From Actinomadura fibrosa (GTDB lineage Bacteria; Actinomycetota; Actinomycetes; Streptosporangiales; Streptosporangiaceae), in NCBI RefSeq assembly GCF_900659615.1, contig NZ_CAACUY010000080.1:1-35458 (forward strand): a stretch of DNA of 35,458 nt, in the 5' to 3' direction. The first letter of the stretch is position 1. Every line of letters starts with the position of its first letter. The notes beneath the pieces were generated by a model, which saw only the letters and a list, made by a program, of their open reading frames with translations, did no database searches and was not told the DNA's origin. This document shows, piece by piece, positions 26,269 to 34,145 of the stretch. The position numbers and the translations under genes are program-made.

Positions 26269-26280
26269 TCTCACTCCTTT

Positions 26281-26951
26281 GGATCGCCCTGCCGGGCAAT
26301 TTGAGATAATACACTAATTCCCCGGTCGGCTATTCGGAAACGGATCTGAATGATTCGGATTGATTGAGGGGCGCTAAGTCGCATAGTGCCTTGCCGCATC
26401 GTGTGTCGCGAGACGGAATGGTCGCGTTGTGGTCGTCGGCATTTCAGGGCCTCGACGGGGATGCGGCATGCACTGCATTGGCAGGAAGTCTCCGACAGTC
26501 TCCAGTTCAACGAGATCATCATTCGTTGCGGCCACCTTGATTTGTTCTGTAGTGACGAACTCGACTGTGCGCCATGAGGTGCCGGGGCCTCTCAAAAGGT
26601 ATAGTGGGCCGCCGGTCATCGCAGTGACCGGTTGAAGTTGGGGGCGGGCTGGGGGCGAGGTCGGGAGCGGCCTCGTCAATCTGGGGACGGACCAGCACCA
26701 CTAGACGGCCCCGTGCCTGCAGGCGAAGACGGGATGGGTGCAAGGGAGACTGAAGCGATGGTTTACGTCTGGTGAGTTGTCGGCGGCCTGCCAAATTCGG
26801 CGGATGAGCGACTTGCAATTGGAGGCCGGGAGTTGACCCACGGGCCCGCGCGGAAGCGACTACGGATGCACGGCCACCATCGGACGCCCGAGACGCGGTC
26901 TACCCGATCGTTCATACGAGGTCGTCATGGAGAGGCGAGTTCGGCACGGCG
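26281..26951. other. Mostly non-coding stretch upstream of lsr2
   Basis: Bases 26290-26380 have lower GC than the rest of the window, as expected of an lsr2 promoter. A minus-strand frame from ATG 26619 to 26374 (82 codons, MTGGPLYLLRGPGTSWRTVE then FVTTEQIKVAATNDDLVELE) has protein-like character but no Shine-Dalgarno; I rate it about 0.25 as a gene. The rest shows no supported feature. Confidence 0.4.
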
Positions 26952-27137
26952 ATGGTGCACAACCAGCGCTACCCGGCCGCGTTCCCGACAGAGCCATTCG
27001 CGAGTCGGTTGGCGGCGAAGAGCCGGTCAGGCGACTCCACCGTGCAGCATCTGTTCGTCAACGCCGCGGCGTGGGGGTCGGCGCTGCGCACCGCGCGGAT
27101 CAGAGGCGAGGACTGGGGCATCGACGGCCCGGAATGA
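26952..27137 (+). CDS. Short ORF or gene fragment, unknown
   Basis: A 61-codon frame, MVHNQRYPAAFPTEPFASRL then STVQHLFVNAAAWGSALRTA and EDWGIDGPE, ending TGA at 27135-27137. The composition looks protein-like with GC-rich third positions, and the same frame stays open and sensible for at least 14 codons upstream (SSWRGEFGTA). That suggests the 3' remnant of a longer gene rather than a complete small protein. No domain is recognised. It converges on the CD-NTase gene, ending 10 bases from its stop. Confidence 0.33.
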   Translation: MVHNQRYPAAFPTEPFASRLAAKSRSGDSTVQHLFVNAAAWGSALRTARIRGEDWGIDGPE

Positions 27138-27147
27138 TGGATGAGGG

Positions 27148-28440
27148 CTACGTCCCTCTCGTGTTGCTGATTGGCACGTCGATGCGGTCGCGAGCGACGA
27201 CGACGCCGTCCTTGATGACGAAGCATTCCACGACGTGCCCGCCTTTGAAGTTGGAGTGCTCCACCCGGGTGTTGTGGCGGTTCGAGTCGATGATCTGGCC
27301 CCGGACGATGTCCCGGCGCTCGGCCTCCGGGCCGCGGTTGAGCACCTTCCACTTCAGCGTGTACGGCGGCTCGACGCTGCACCCGGTGACCATGAACTTC
27401 AGGCTCCTGTCCGCCATGAGCGGCGTCCCGTCGCGCAGCATTTTCCGCAGTTTGGTCGGTCTCCAGCCGTTCTGGGTGACCTCGCAGTCGATGGTGACCG
27501 ATTCGGTGATGTCGACCGGGTATCGGTCCTCGATGAACTGTTCGGTGTTGCTGAACGCCTGGGATGCCTCGGTGACGGCCAGCGGCACGGATGTCCCGAA
27601 GACCTCGCGCCACTTCTTGTTGGCGGCGGCCTTGCCCTCGTCCGCGATTGCCTCAAGGGCCTTGTTGTATGCCTTCTTGGCCTTCGGCTGGAACCGGGCC
27701 TTGACGTTCACGCGCTGGTTGCTGCCCAGCGCGAGGTAGTACTCCTTGTCGGGCTCGTTCTTGAGGAACTCGAAGAAATCGCGGGCCATGAGGTCGAACA
27801 AGCCCGTACCCGCCGAGTCGTAGTCGCCGGTCTGTGAGAAGAACTCGTGTACCAGGGTGTCGATGAGCAGGCCGCCCATGTTCACTCCGTTCGCGTTCTT
27901 CCACGCTCGGGTCATCCTCGCCAGGTGGCGCATGTTCGTCGAGGTGCGGTCGTTGCACTCCTTGGTCGCGCAAATCTCGTCCCGCGGCTTGGTGAGCTTC
28001 CAGTCCTTGGCGGCCGTGTCCGGGTAGTCGAAGCTGCCGTCCTTGTTCTCGAAGGCCGGCTGGACCTCGAACTTGAAGGCGTTGCTGGTGAACTGGACTC
28101 GCACGACGCACTGGTCGACGCGGATGTCGGTGTTGGGGTAGCGCGCCTTCAGGTCGTCCCTGACTCTGTTGAGGATCCTTCGCGGGCCTGTGTCGCCGGT
28201 GTAGTAGGAGCGCAGTCCGGGCGGGAGGATGAAGATCATGTCCAGGTCGGACACGCCTTTGACGGCGGTGTGTCGGCCGTAGGAGCCCACCATGAGCTTG
28301 TAGTCGGTGCATACGTCCTTGGCTCTGAAGTCCTTGTTCAGTGCCTTGGTGATCTCGTCCCTGCGGGAGGTGACCGCGGCGGCGGTATCGCCGACCTTGA
28401 GGTTCTCGAGTAGCGCATCGAAGATCCCTGGAGTCTTCAT
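27148..28440 (-). CDS. CBASS CD-NTase (SMODS nucleotidyltransferase, AGS-C)
   Basis: 430 residues. A cGAS/DncV-like nucleotidyltransferase fold: G52-S53 in KLMVGSYGRHTAV and D65-x-D67 in VSDLDMIF form the active site, with a third acid likely E125 in FKFEVQPAF. The alpha-helical half follows (about 160-290). The C-terminal part, about 305-425 (VTIDCEVTQNGWRPTKLRKM, FMVTGCSVEPPYTLKWKVLN, NFKGGHVVECFVIKDGVVVA), fits the AGS-C sensor domain described with SMODS proteins. Such enzymes make cyclic di- or trinucleotides when phage infection is sensed, and the product activates the co-encoded effector. ATG 28440 overlaps the TGA of the SLATT gene (ATGA), so the pair is coupled. No Cap2/Cap3 or HORMA/TRIP13 genes are present, so this is a minimal type I CBASS. 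The nucleotide product cannot be read from the sequence. Confidence 0.9.
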   Translation of the reverse strand: MKTPGIFDALLENLKVGDTAAAVTSRRDEITKALNKDFRAKDVCTDYKLMVGSYGRHTAVKGVSDLDMIFILPPGLRSYYTGDTGPRRILNRVRDDLKARYPNTDIRVDQCVVRVQFTSNAFKFEVQPAFENKDGSFDYPDTAAKDWKLTKPRDEICATKECNDRTSTNMRHLARMTRAWKNANGVNMGGLLIDTLVHEFFSQTGDYDSAGTGLFDLMARDFFEFLKNEPDKEYYLALGSNQRVNVKARFQPKAKKAYNKALEAIADEGKAAANKKWREVFGTSVPLAVTEASQAFSNTEQFIEDRYPVDITESVTIDCEVTQNGWRPTKLRKMLRDGTPLMADRSLKFMVTGCSVEPPYTLKWKVLNRGPEAERRDIVRGQIIDSNRHNTRVEHSNFKGGHVVECFVIKDGVVVARDRIDVPISNTRGT

Positions 28441-29039
28441 GATCCGCCCTCGTCTTGGCCGAGCCGGAGGGCTTCGGGGAGGAACAGGTCGATCTCGTGG
28501 GAGGTGAACGTCATCTCCTGGTTGCGCTGCAGTCCCTCGCTGGCCCGCTCGAAGGCCTTCGGGCTTGTCCTGGGCGCGTCGGTGTAGGCGTCGCGCGTGG
28601 CCTGCTGGAGTTCGTCGCGGCGCTTCCTGGCCTGCGCGTCGGAGGCGGTGCCGGACATCAGGTCGGCGATGAGCGAGATGTAGGACTCCCGGACGTCCCA
28701 CAGCCGAGAGGCGATACCGCGGTGGGCGTCGGACTCCTCCTCGAACTTGAAGGTCTTCGCCCCAAGGCTCATGGCAGTGACCAGGAGCGCGATGAACGAG
28801 GTCGCGACGCTGGTCACCACCGGTTTCCCCAGTGCGCCCACCACCGCGGCCAGGAAGGTGCCGGAGCCGATCGCCGTGAGCACGATCAGCGCGGCATGCT
28901 GCAGCCTGTGGTGGCGGAAACAGATGTCCGCCTGCTTCTCGTGCGTCTTGTGGCTGTACACCACTCGTCCGAACGCTTCGCGGACCTGCGCGAGCAGGTA
29001 CGGATCACAGTCGGGCGCCGCTTCCATCTCGTCGCTCAA
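28437..29039 (-). CDS. CBASS effector, SLATT-family 2-TM protein
   Basis: 200 residues. An N-terminal helix (QVREAFGRVVYSHKTHEKQA) precedes two membrane helices (about 50-70, ALIVLTAIGSGTFLAAVVGA; and about 73-94, VVTSVATSFIALLVTAMSLG). A conserved cytoplasmic helical domain follows (EEESDAHRGIASRLWDVRES then YISLIADLMSG). This is the SMODS and SLOG-associating two-TM effector (SLATT) layout. It is predicted to oligomerise into a membrane-disrupting pore on binding the cyclic nucleotide, killing the infected cell. The first codon is TTG at 29039 with GGAG 4 bases upstream; ATG 29027 is possible but has no spacing for a ribosome site. It is the first gene of the two-gene operon. Confidence 0.87.
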   Translation of the reverse strand: MSDEMEAAPDCDPYLLAQVREAFGRVVYSHKTHEKQADICFRHHRLQHAALIVLTAIGSGTFLAAVVGALGKPVVTSVATSFIALLVTAMSLGAKTFKFEEESDAHRGIASRLWDVRESYISLIADLMSGTASDAQARKRRDELQQATRDAYTDAPRTSPKAFERASEGLQRNQEMTFTSHEIDLFLPEALRLGQDEGGS

Positions 29040-29522
29040 GTCGCTCCGCTACCTCGACTCATCGGGGAGTGCGCCGGTCAGCAGTCGATCGGCCTTCCGA
29101 CCCGTAGTGCACCGGATGTGAGTATGGCGGTGACCACCGACAATATGAGCGAGGCAGATGTCGGCTCACTGAAGGCTCAGGCCCGGCCCCGCTCCCATGA
29201 ACGTCTCGAGCGTCACCGTCGGCACGAGCACGACGAACATCACAACGATCTTGACCCGCCCGGAGCCGGCGATGGAAATGCGAGCCTGCGGACTCACGCC
29301 CGTGGGGGTGCATTGCTGACTGCTCTGGCGGCCCTGCCGCTGGTTCTGAGGGCGACATGACCGGCTTGGGCGGGTGGAGGGTGCCCGGTTTCGAGGCGCT
29401 ACCAGGGCGGACGCAGGGCCCGGATCGAGCCGCCGAGCAGCCATCGAGCTGCCACGGGGACGAAGTGGGGCATGCCGGGCGGGGGGCATACCGGGCAATC
29501 TCGCGTTTTCGCTGGTCAGGGG
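29040..29522. other. Intergenic region between CBASS and tRNA-Lys
   Basis: No supported gene. A perfect 12-bp dyad CGGTGACCACCG at 29128-29139 lies about 90 bases upstream of the SLATT start and could be an operator for the CBASS operon; no clear -35/-10 was found. A short minus frame (29166-29297) encoding a hydrophobic peptide has no Shine-Dalgarno. Confidence 0.4.
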
Positions 29523-29598
29523 TGGTGGGTCGCGTGGGACTCGAACCCACAACCTACGGATTAAAAGTCCGGAGCTCTGCCAATTGAGCTAGCGACCC
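29523..29598 (-). tRNA. tRNA-Lys (anticodon TTT)
   Basis: On the minus strand the acceptor GGGTCGC pairs with GCGACCC, the D arm is GCTC..GAGC, the anticodon loop CTTTTAA carries TTT (29563-29565), and the T arm is GTGGG-TTCGAGT-CCCAC. The 3' CCA is encoded (29523-29525). One mismatch (C27/T43) sits at the base of the anticodon stem. Its 3' end faces the accessory region, the orientation expected if an integrase used it as an attachment site. Confidence 0.95.
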
Positions 29599-29890
29599 TT
29601 GGTTGTCATGGATCTACCAAGTGCGGTCCATCCAAGATCGATCGTACATGGGCGGCGTGGTTCGGGATTCTGGCCCGGCCGGGGCTGTCATGAGTGTAAG
29701 GGGACGTCCGCGCCGGATGCATCTCGGTTGGCGGCCGCGTCAGGGGCCGGTGGGGGAGGCGGGACGTGGGGGACGGGTGGTGAGATGGGCGGTTTCGGTG
29801 GGGTGAGACGTCCGGGGATGGGACGATCCGTTCGGGGAATAGCGGTTTGTCCGTGGCCGGTGCAGCCGCCATCGTCGACAAGGAGGCGCC

Positions 29891-30733
29891 ATGCCGTACC
29901 TGACCCAGCTCGCCGCCGTGGCCCGCCGGACGGGCTTTCCGGTGACGGAGGTCTCGGGCTGGAAGGGGCGCGGGCACGGTCCGCAGCCGAGCGTCCAGGG
30001 GATCGTGGCCCATCACACCGCCGGGGCGTCCGGGGGCGGGGACTATCCGTCGCTGGCCGTGGTGCGGGACGGGCGGCCGGGGCTGGACGGGCCGCTCAGC
30101 CATTTCGGGCTCGGCCGGTCGGGGCGCATCTACGTGATCGCGGCGGGGCGGTGCTGGCACAACGCGCCGTCCACGTCGGCGTACCACACGAACTCCGCCA
30201 GCCTCGGGATCGAGGCGGAGAACGACGGGCGGCAGGCGTGGCCGGACGTGCAGCTGGACGCCTACAAGCTGCTGTGCGCGGAGCTGTGCAAGGAGTTCGG
30301 GCTGCCCGCGTCACGGGTGAAGGGCCACAAGGAGGTCAATACGGAGAAGCCCGACCCCCATTCGATCAACATGACCGCTTTCCGGGCGGATGTGGCCCGG
30401 CTCATCGAGGGAGACGACTTGCCGCTGTCCCAGGACGATCTGAAGAAGATCCGCGACATCGTGTGGAACACCGACACCGCGCCCGCGCCCACGGGGTCGG
30501 CGCCGGACAATCCGACGTGGCGACACGTCAATATCGTCCGCGACACCTATTCGTCCGTGCAGGAGGTCAAGGCGGCCGTGGCGCAGCTCGCGCGGCAGGC
30601 TCCGGCCTCGGACGGGCCGGAGGTCGCGCGGCTCGTGCTGGCGGGCCTCTCGCCGGAGGCGATCGCGGAGGCGATCCCGGACGAGGTCGCGGCGCAGGTC
30701 GCGAAGGCGCTCGCGGACCGGCAGACCGCTTAG
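29891..30733 (+). CDS. N-acetylmuramoyl-L-alanine amidase (Amidase_2/PGRP)
   Basis: 280 residues from ATG 29891 with AAGGAGG 5 bases upstream. Residues 10-175 are an Amidase_2/T7-lysozyme-like domain that cuts the amide bond between MurNAc and L-Ala in peptidoglycan. Zinc ligands are visible as H41 or H42 in IVAHHTAG, H146 in KGHKE and H157 in KPDPHSIN. YHTNSASLGIEAEN is the usual core strand. The C-terminal 100 residues contain a helical region (ARLVLAGLSPEAIAEAIPDE then VAAQVAKALADR) of the type found in actinophage endolysins. There is no signal peptide, so it would need a holin, lysis or another export route. It is either a domesticated phage lysin or a recycling enzyme. It stands alone, downstream of tRNA-Lys. 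Confidence 0.9.
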   Translation: MPYLTQLAAVARRTGFPVTEVSGWKGRGHGPQPSVQGIVAHHTAGASGGGDYPSLAVVRDGRPGLDGPLSHFGLGRSGRIYVIAAGRCWHNAPSTSAYHTNSASLGIEAENDGRQAWPDVQLDAYKLLCAELCKEFGLPASRVKGHKEVNTEKPDPHSINMTAFRADVARLIEGDDLPLSQDDLKKIRDIVWNTDTAPAPTGSAPDNPTWRHVNIVRDTYSSVQEVKAAVAQLARQAPASDGPEVARLVLAGLSPEAIAEAIPDEVAAQVAKALADRQTA

Positions 30734-30821
30734 GCGATTTCGGGCGCGCGAGACCCGTGCGCGGAGCGCCGGGCGCGAGTAGCCTCGGATGTGTCGGCGG
30801 GTGGGGAAGCCCGTTCGGCCG

Positions 30822-30853
30822 GACGGCCCGTCTCCCATGGGAGGCGGGCCGTC
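30822..30853. terminator. Bidirectional terminator between amidase and P450
   Basis: GACGGCCCG-T-CTCCC pairs with GGGAG-G-CGGGCCGTC around an AT loop: 14 base pairs and one mismatch. It lies between two convergent genes, 5 bases from the P450 stop codon. A short T run (cgtttc) follows on the plus side. Confidence 0.8.
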
Positions 30854-30858
30854 TCGTT

Positions 30859-32136
30859 TCAGGTGATCCGCAGGGGCAGGTGTTTCAGGCCGTTCTGGAA
30901 GTTGGAGGCCAGGCGGACGGCGGGGCCCGTGCGGTGGAGGGTGCGGGGGAGCAGCTCGCGGAAGACGGCGCGCATCTGGGTGCGGGCGAGGTGGGCGCCG
31001 AGGCAGAAGTGGGGGCCGAAGCCGAAGCTGACGTGGTCGTTGGGGGTGCGGGTGATGTCGAAGCGGTCCGGGTCGGGGAAGACCGTTTCGTCGCGGTTCG
31101 CGGAGGCGTGGTAGACGACGACCTTGTCGCCGGCGCGGATGGGGACGCCGCCGAGGGTGAGGTCGGTGGTGGCGGTGCGGCGGAAGTCCATGACGGGGGG
31201 CCAGTGGCGGAGCATCTCCTCGACCGCGGACGGGAGGAGGTGCGGGGACGTGCGGAGGCGGGCGAGTTCGGCGGGGTGGTCGAGGAGGGTGAGGAGGCCG
31301 CCGGGGATGCCGTTGCGGAGGGTCTCGTTGCCGGCGACGGCGAAGAGGAAGAACATCTGCTCGAACTCGGCGGTGGAGAGGCCGCCCGCGAGCATGCGGG
31401 ACATGACGTCGTCGGTGGGGTGGTGTTTCTTCACGGCGGCGAGGGCGTGGGCGTAGGCGAACATGTCGGCGAGGGCGGCGGCCGAGCGGGGGTTGACGGG
31501 GCGGCCGTCGGGGCGGGTGGACGCGGTGGGGCGCCGGGCCATCGCGTCGCGGGCCATGGGGCTCATCGCGGCGGCGTCGGCGGTGGAGAGGCCGGCGTAC
31601 TCGTCGTCCTGGTAGCCGATCACGCGGGACGCCCAGTCGTAGAGGAGGCGGCGGTCGGTGTCGGGGACGCCCATGATGTGCGCGAGGGTCCAGACGGGGA
31701 GGTCGGCGACGAGTTCGACGAAGTCGATGTCGCGGCCGAGGGCGGAGGCGACGAGGGTCCGGGCCCGGTCGTCGATGGTGGCCTCCAGGGCGCGGACGGC
31801 GCGGGGGGTGAACGCGGCGGCGACGATGCGGCGGAGGCGGGAGTGGTCCGGGGGGTCCTGGTTGAGCATCATCGCGCGGACGAACGCGAGGTCCTCGGGG
31901 GTGTCGGGGTCGCGGATCTGGGTGGCGCCGAGGTTGGAGGAGAACAGGTCGGGGGAGCGCAGGACGTGCTTGACGTCGGCGTGGGAGAGGACCGCCCAGT
32001 AGCCGGGTCCGGCGGGCCAGGGGCCGACGGCGGGTTCGGGGATCCGGACGACGGGAGATTCCGCCCGGAGCTTCCGGAACGTCTCGTAGGGGACGCCGGT
32101 TGCGTAGGTGGACGGCAGGAAGATCTCCTCGTGCAT
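30859..32136 (-). CDS. Cytochrome P450 monooxygenase
   Basis: 425 residues from ATG 32136. The haem-binding loop is FGFGPHFCLGAHLAR with Cys378. The I-helix carries AGNET (268-272), and the K-helix ExxR is E307-x2-R310. LNQDPPDHSRLRRIVAAAF is the usual class I bacterial C-helix region. The AGNETLRN variant and overall layout resemble the CYP125/CYP142-like steroid or lipid hydroxylases of actinomycetes, but substrate specificity is not readable. No ferredoxin or reductase gene is adjacent, so electrons come from partners encoded elsewhere. ATG 32151 and 32154 are alternative starts. The gene diverges from the thioesterase with about 24 bases between them, so both promoters lie in or overlap coding sequence. 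Confidence 0.93.
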   Translation of the reverse strand: MHEEIFLPSTYATGVPYETFRKLRAESPVVRIPEPAVGPWPAGPGYWAVLSHADVKHVLRSPDLFSSNLGATQIRDPDTPEDLAFVRAMMLNQDPPDHSRLRRIVAAAFTPRAVRALEATIDDRARTLVASALGRDIDFVELVADLPVWTLAHIMGVPDTDRRLLYDWASRVIGYQDDEYAGLSTADAAAMSPMARDAMARRPTASTRPDGRPVNPRSAAALADMFAYAHALAAVKKHHPTDDVMSRMLAGGLSTAEFEQMFFLFAVAGNETLRNGIPGGLLTLLDHPAELARLRTSPHLLPSAVEEMLRHWPPVMDFRRTATTDLTLGGVPIRAGDKVVVYHASANRDETVFPDPDRFDITRTPNDHVSFGFGPHFCLGAHLARTQMRAVFRELLPRTLHRTGPAVRLASNFQNGLKHLPLRIT

Positions 32137-32160
32137 GCCTTCAGCGTGCATCATGGCGGT

Positions 32161-32568
32161 GTGACGGTGAAGCCCGCGGACGGCGACAAGATCCTGCGCG
32201 ACAACTTCGCGCCCTGGGTGCTCGATCTCGGACTCGTGGTGGAGGAGGTGGGCGAGGGGTCCGCCGTGCTGCGGCTGCCGTGGTCGGAGAGGCTCGCCCG
32301 GGAGGGCGGCGGGATGTCGGGGCAGGCGCTGATGGCCGCCGCCGACACCGCCGTGGTCATCGCGGTGTCGGGGGCCAGGGGCGGGTTCGTGCCGATGACG
32401 ACGGTGCAGCTCAGCACGTCTTTTCAGAGGCCTGTCATGGGACGGGACGTCCTGGTGGCGGTCGACGTCACGAAACTGGGGCGGACGCTCGCCTTCGCCG
32501 ACGTCACGCTGACGGCGGACGGCACGACGGTGGCGAAGGCCAGTGCCGTTTACGCGATCATGGGTTGA
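32161..32568 (+). CDS. PaaI-family hot-dog thioesterase
   Basis: 135 residues from GTG 32161; no good Shine-Dalgarno is seen, so the transcript may be leaderless. The motif GGGMSGQALMAAADTAVVIA is the conserved hot-dog helix with the catalytic Asp, and the strands TTVQLSTSFQRPVMGRDVLV and TLAFADVTLTADGTTVAKAS complete the fold. Members hydrolyse acyl- or aryl-CoA thioesters in the cytoplasm. It is followed after one base by the dienelactone hydrolase gene, so the two are probably a coupled catabolic pair. Opposite orientation to the P450 leaves open whether all three act in one pathway. Confidence 0.85.
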   Translation: MTVKPADGDKILRDNFAPWVLDLGLVVEEVGEGSAVLRLPWSERLAREGGGMSGQALMAAADTAVVIAVSGARGGFVPMTTVQLSTSFQRPVMGRDVLVAVDVTKLGRTLAFADVTLTADGTTVAKASAVYAIMG

Positions 32569-32569
32569 C

Positions 32570-33268
32570 ATGAAGCGCATCGAGAACGTCGAAGTGGCCG
32601 ACGGCGAGTTCGCCCTGCACGTGTGGACTCCGGACAAGGCCGGGCCCGGCATCCTGCTGATCCAGGAGATCTTCGGTGTCGGCGACTACATGGAGGCCGT
32701 CGCCGAGGACCTGGTGGCGCTGGGGTACGTGGTCGCGGCGCCGGACATGTTCTGGAGGATCGAGAAGGACTGGGCCGTCCAGCACAACGAGGAGGCCCTG
32801 CCGAAGGGGATGTCGATGGTCTCCCAGTTCGACTGGGAGAAGGGTCCGGAGGATCTGGAGGCGGCCCTCGCCCACCTGCGCGGCCTCCCCGAGGTGGACG
32901 GACGCGTGGGCGCCGTTGGGTTCTGCTTCGGCGGCACCCTGGCGTACCTCCTCGCCACCCGGGCCGAGCTGGACGCGACGGTGTCCTTCTACGGTTCGGG
33001 CGTGCCGGGTGCACTGGCGGCGATCGATGACATCCGCGGTCCGGTGCAGTTCCACTTCGGCGGGTCGGATCCGTACATCTCCCGGGAGGACGTCGCGGCC
33101 GTCGAGCGGGCCGTGGCCGGACGGGACGGGATGGAGATCCACGTCCAGGAGGACGGCGGCCACGCGTTCCACAACCGGAAGGCGCCGATGTTCTACCAGC
33201 CGGAGCTGGCGGACCGGGCGTGGCGCCTCACGGAGGAGTTCCTCGCCCGCACCCTGCCGGTCGCCTGA
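32570..33268 (+). CDS. Dienelactone hydrolase family protein
   Basis: 232 residues. An alpha/beta hydrolase with the family's cysteine nucleophile, C119 in GAVGFCFGGTLAY, D167 in FGGSDPYIS and H198 in DGGHAFHN forming the triad. The early segment ILLIQEIFGVGDYMEAVAED is diagnostic. Classical members hydrolyse 4-carboxymethylenebutenolide in the chlorocatechol branch of aromatic degradation; many paralogues have unknown ester or lactone substrates. ATG 32570 follows the thioesterase TGA by one base. The stop is only four bases from the stop of the convergent ADP-ribosylglycohydrolase gene, with no room for a terminator, so transcripts must overlap. Confidence 0.92.
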   Translation: MKRIENVEVADGEFALHVWTPDKAGPGILLIQEIFGVGDYMEAVAEDLVALGYVVAAPDMFWRIEKDWAVQHNEEALPKGMSMVSQFDWEKGPEDLEAALAHLRGLPEVDGRVGAVGFCFGGTLAYLLATRAELDATVSFYGSGVPGALAAIDDIRGPVQFHFGGSDPYISREDVAAVERAVAGRDGMEIHVQEDGGHAFHNRKAPMFYQPELADRAWRLTEEFLARTLPVA

Positions 33269-33272
33269 GCGC

Positions 33273-34145
33273 CTAAAGGGCCCAGGGCGGGAGCGGTTCG
33301 CACTCCGCGAGCCAGGCCGCGGGCGGGCCGCCGACGATGCCGCCGACGATGGCGCAGGTCGTGTCGATGTCGCCGCCCGCGGCCGCCGTGGTCCAGAAGG
33401 CGCGCTCGTAGTCGCCGAGGCGGCGGGCGGCGGCCCAGAGTGTGAACGGGACGGTGTCGTGCGCGGCGACCTGGCGTCCGTTGCCGAGGACGGCGGCGGC
33501 GGTCGCCGGGTCGCCGATGGTCAGCAGCCGGCGGGCCTCGACGATGCCGTCCCGCACGGTCCCGTCGGGGACGAGCCGTGTCACGTCGTCGAGGAACCGT
33601 CCGGGCGGCGGTGCCTCCGGGGCCAGGGCCGCGGCGGCGGCCACGGCGACCGCTCCCGCGACGCCTTCGGGGTGCGGGTGCGTCACCTCGGCGGAGAGGG
33701 CGGCCTGGCGGGCCGCTTCGGCCGGGTCGCCGGCGAACCAGGCGCCGAGCGGGGCGACGCGCATCGCGGCGCCGTTGCCCCAGGAGCCCTGGCCGCCGAA
33801 CGGTTCCCGGGCGAGCTTCCGCCAGTCGCCGCCTTCGCGGACGAGCCGCAGCAGGCGTCCCGTGGACGGTCCGTAGCCGCGGTCGAAGTCGTGGCGTTCC
33901 GCGAAGCTCGCGGCGAGGGCGTCCTGGTCGATGGTTCCGTGCCGGGTGAGGACGAGGTAGACCGACGCGGCCATCTCCGTGTCGTCCGTCCATTGCCAGG
34001 GGCCGGGGGGAGGTTCCTGCGCCTCGAAGGCCGGACGGTTCTCGGGGACGAAGAACTGGGAGCCCAGGGCGTCGCCCACGGCGAGGGCTAGGAGGGAGGC
34101 GTGCGCGCGTTCCGTCGCGGAGCGCACGTCGGCGGGAGATGGCAT
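33273..34145 (-). CDS. ADP-ribosylglycohydrolase (DraG/ARH family)
   Basis: 290 residues. The fold is all-helical with a di-magnesium site. Motif TDDTE at 53-57 (QWTDDTEMAASVYLV) and the C-terminal GGDIDTTCAIVGGIVG carry the metal-binding aspartates; GDALGSQF near residue 24 is the usual N-terminal signature. Members remove ADP-ribose from protein arginine or other groups, or act on related nucleosides. GSWGNGAAMRVAPLGAWF is also conserved. ATG 34145 shares one base with the TGA of the LuxR gene (TGATG), implying translational coupling and joint control. No ADP-ribosyltransferase is in view, so its target is unknown. Confidence 0.92.
   Translation of the reverse strand: MPSPADVRSATERAHASLLALAVGDALGSQFFVPENRPAFEAQEPPPGPWQWTDDTEMAASVYLVLTRHGTIDQDALAASFAERHDFDRGYGPSTGRLLRLVREGGDWRKLAREPFGGQGSWGNGAAMRVAPLGAWFAGDPAEAARQAALSAEVTHPHPEGVAGAVAVAAAAALAPEAPPPGRFLDDVTRLVPDGTVRDGIVEARRLLTIGDPATAAAVLGNGRQVAAHDTVPFTLWAAARRLGDYERAFWTTAAAGGDIDTTCAIVGGIVGGPPAAWLAECEPLPPWAL

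Noticed and set aside
29166..29297. Hydrophobic 43-residue minus-strand peptide
   Set aside because: No Shine-Dalgarno and no recognisable family; hydrophobicity alone is weak evidence.
29599..32568. 989-codon open frame on the plus strand
   Set aside because: GC-rich shadow frame. The real genes are the amidase (plus, different frame), the P450 (minus) and only the last 135 codons (thioesterase).
32137..32652. N-terminal extension of the P450
   Set aside because: It would cover the divergent thioesterase; P450 sequence begins at MHEEIFLPST.
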